Positions 63,027-64,000 of a stretch of DNA of 64,000 nucleotides are shown here, one piece after another (the first letter of the stretch is position 1; every line of letters starts with the position of its first letter). Source of the stretch: Sphingomonas sp. HF-S4 (lineage in GTDB: Bacteria; Pseudomonadota; Alphaproteobacteria; Sphingomonadales; Sphingomonadaceae); contig NZ_JAWJEJ010000001.1 in NCBI RefSeq assembly GCF_032911445.1, positions 1,736,001 through 1,800,000 of the forward strand. The letters run 5' to 3'. The notes beneath the pieces are model-generated. The model was not told the origin of the DNA. It ran no database searches and was given only the letters and a program-made list of their open reading frames with translations. A program made the translations under genes and the position numbers.

Positions 63027-64000
63027 TCAGAACTTGGCGCGCAGCCCGAACTGAAAGCGGCGATCGACTCGGCTCCACGCCGAATCCAGGTACACCGGCC
63101 GCGCATTCGGGGTCGCGGGCGAGTCCCCGAAGATCTGTTGCTGGTACACGCTGGTGGTGTTGAGCAGGTTCGACGCGTCGAGCGACACTTCGAAGAAGCG
63201 GTTGAGCGAGAGCCGCAGCGACCCGTCGAGATACCCCGCCGCCTTCTGGAACACCGGCAGCCCGATGCAGCAGTCGAGGTTCTGCGTCAGGTAGCGCGAG
63301 CGCCAATTGTACGCGAGGCGGAAGCCCACCGGCCCCTTCTCGTACAATGCCACCGCGTTGAACGTGTGCTTCGAGATGCCGGCCAATTGGTGCGAGTCGA
63401 TCACCGAACCGGTGCCGCCCAGCGCCGGCTGCCCCGCCCCCACCGCGCCCAGATTGGCGCTCGACGAGGCATTGAGCAGGTTCGAGTTGCTGATGTCGGA
63501 CTGGTGGACGAACGTATAGTTGAGCTGCGCGCCGAGCCCGCTCAGCGGCCCGGGCAGGAAGTCGAAGAAGGTCTGCACCGCCACTTCGGCGCCGGTCAGC
63601 TTGCCGCCCTCGTCCGAATTGGCGGGCCCGAGGATCTGCACCGTCTGGCTCGACCCATTGTTGGCGAAAGTCCGCGCGATCTGGCCGAAGGCGATGCTGC
63701 CGTTGAGCTTCTTGTAAAAGCCGGTCAGCGTGAACGAGCTGCTCCGCCCGAAATAATGCTCGAACGACACGTCGAACTGGTCGGCGGTGATCGGCTGGAG
63801 CGCCGGATTGCCGGCATTGGCCTGGAACACAAAGTTGTAGCCGGTGACGTTCGCCGCGGTCCGCGGCGCGGTCGGCGAATTGAACACGATATACGGCGAA
63901 TCCGGCCCGGTGTTGAGGATCGGCGCGTTGATCGCCACGCTGTTGCGCAGGAAGCCGATATCGGGCCGTGACATCGCCCGCGAATAGGCGAAGCGCACGA
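63027..64000 (-). CDS. TonB-dependent receptor, C-terminal part (5' end beyond window)
   Basis: The last 324 residues of a TonB receptor barrel; the frame is open to the window edge, so no start is assigned. Motifs of the final strands are present: FDVSFEHYFGRSSSFTLTGFYKKLNG, VQTFFDFLPGPLSGLGAQLNYTFV, LYEKGPVGFRLAYNWRSRYL, and the end DRRFQFGLRAKF with terminal Phe. The style matches the TIGR01782-like carbohydrate receptors. Its gene lies 72 bp upstream of the GH97 gene on the same strand, so alpha-glucan uptake is the likely function. Confidence 0.92.
   Translation of the reverse strand, partial: VRFAYSRAMSRPDIGFLRNSVAINAPILNTGPDSPYIVFNSPTAPRTAANVTGYNFVFQANAGNPALQPITADQFDVSFEHYFGRSSSFTLTGFYKKLNGSIAFGQIARTFANNGSSQTVQILGPANSDEGGKLTGAEVAVQTFFDFLPGPLSGLGAQLNYTFVHQSDISNSNLLNASSSANLGAVGAGQPALGGTGSVIDSHQLAGISKHTFNAVALYEKGPVGFRLAYNWRSRYLTQNLDCCIGLPVFQKAAGYLDGSLRLSLNRFFEVSLDASNLLNTTSVYQQQIFGDSPATPNARPVYLDSAWSRVDRRFQFGLRAKF

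Overview
The window is a high-GC chromosomal segment typical of Sphingomonadaceae (Sphingomonas-like Alphaproteobacteria). The evidence is three complete TonB-dependent receptors plus the end of a fourth, a FecI/FecR cell-surface signalling pair, GGAAC-N16-CGTT type promoters (the EcfG general-stress consensus of this group), a GTTC-N7-GTTC site (alphaproteobacterial LexA box) and very dense, overlapping operons. I see no insertion sequences, CRISPR arrays, rRNA or phage genes. One tRNA-Glu is present.

Layout. 1-3500: end of a FixL-like sensor kinase, a FixJ-like regulator, a globin-coupled chemoreceptor and a gene-poor stretch. 3501-13995: a complete carbohydrate locus. A leftward operon encodes a lipoprotein of probable (alpha/alpha) toroid fold, a solute-binding protein, two ABC permeases and a GH130 phosphorylase. 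A rightward set encodes a LacI regulator, the ABC ATPase and a TonB receptor. Two matching 14-bp operators (GTTnAnCGnTnAAC) sit in front of the two arms and define a likely local regulon. 14155-16446: a PHB-depolymerase-type esterase, a transglutaminase-like protein and a CsbD-like stress protein.

16481-29336: a stress region. Catalase katE heads a six-gene, translationally coupled leftward operon (phasin-like protein, GT2 glycosyltransferase, acyl-CoA-dehydrogenase-like protein, PIG-L deacetylase, NodS-like methyltransferase) whose job is not known to me. It is followed by an SRPBCC/alcohol dehydrogenase/SDR operon behind a perfect EcfG promoter, and by a short Mfd-like helicase coupled to a membrane PRC-barrel protein. 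29400-29600 carries a decayed fatty-acid desaturase remnant.

29685-44866: a 1919-residue serralysin-type RTX metalloprotease, a lipoprotein, threonine aldolase, and a TonB receptor/M20 peptidase/DUF5117 metalloprotease operon that looks peptide-directed. 45126-49331: an UrcA protein, a copper-handling gene set (DUF2946-like, PepSY, PCu(A)C, SCO, copper-associated lipoprotein) and tRNA-Glu. 49516-53107: FdhF-like molybdoprotein, FdhD and MobA. 53104-64000: a leftward run with a TonB receptor, GH97 glycosidase, FecI, FecR, an STN-domain TonB receptor and an M16 protease, probably alpha-glucan uptake next to a surface-signalling uptake system.

Starts were often moved inward from the longest open frame, using ribosome-binding sites, 4-bp start/stop overlaps and signal peptides; this is stated per gene.
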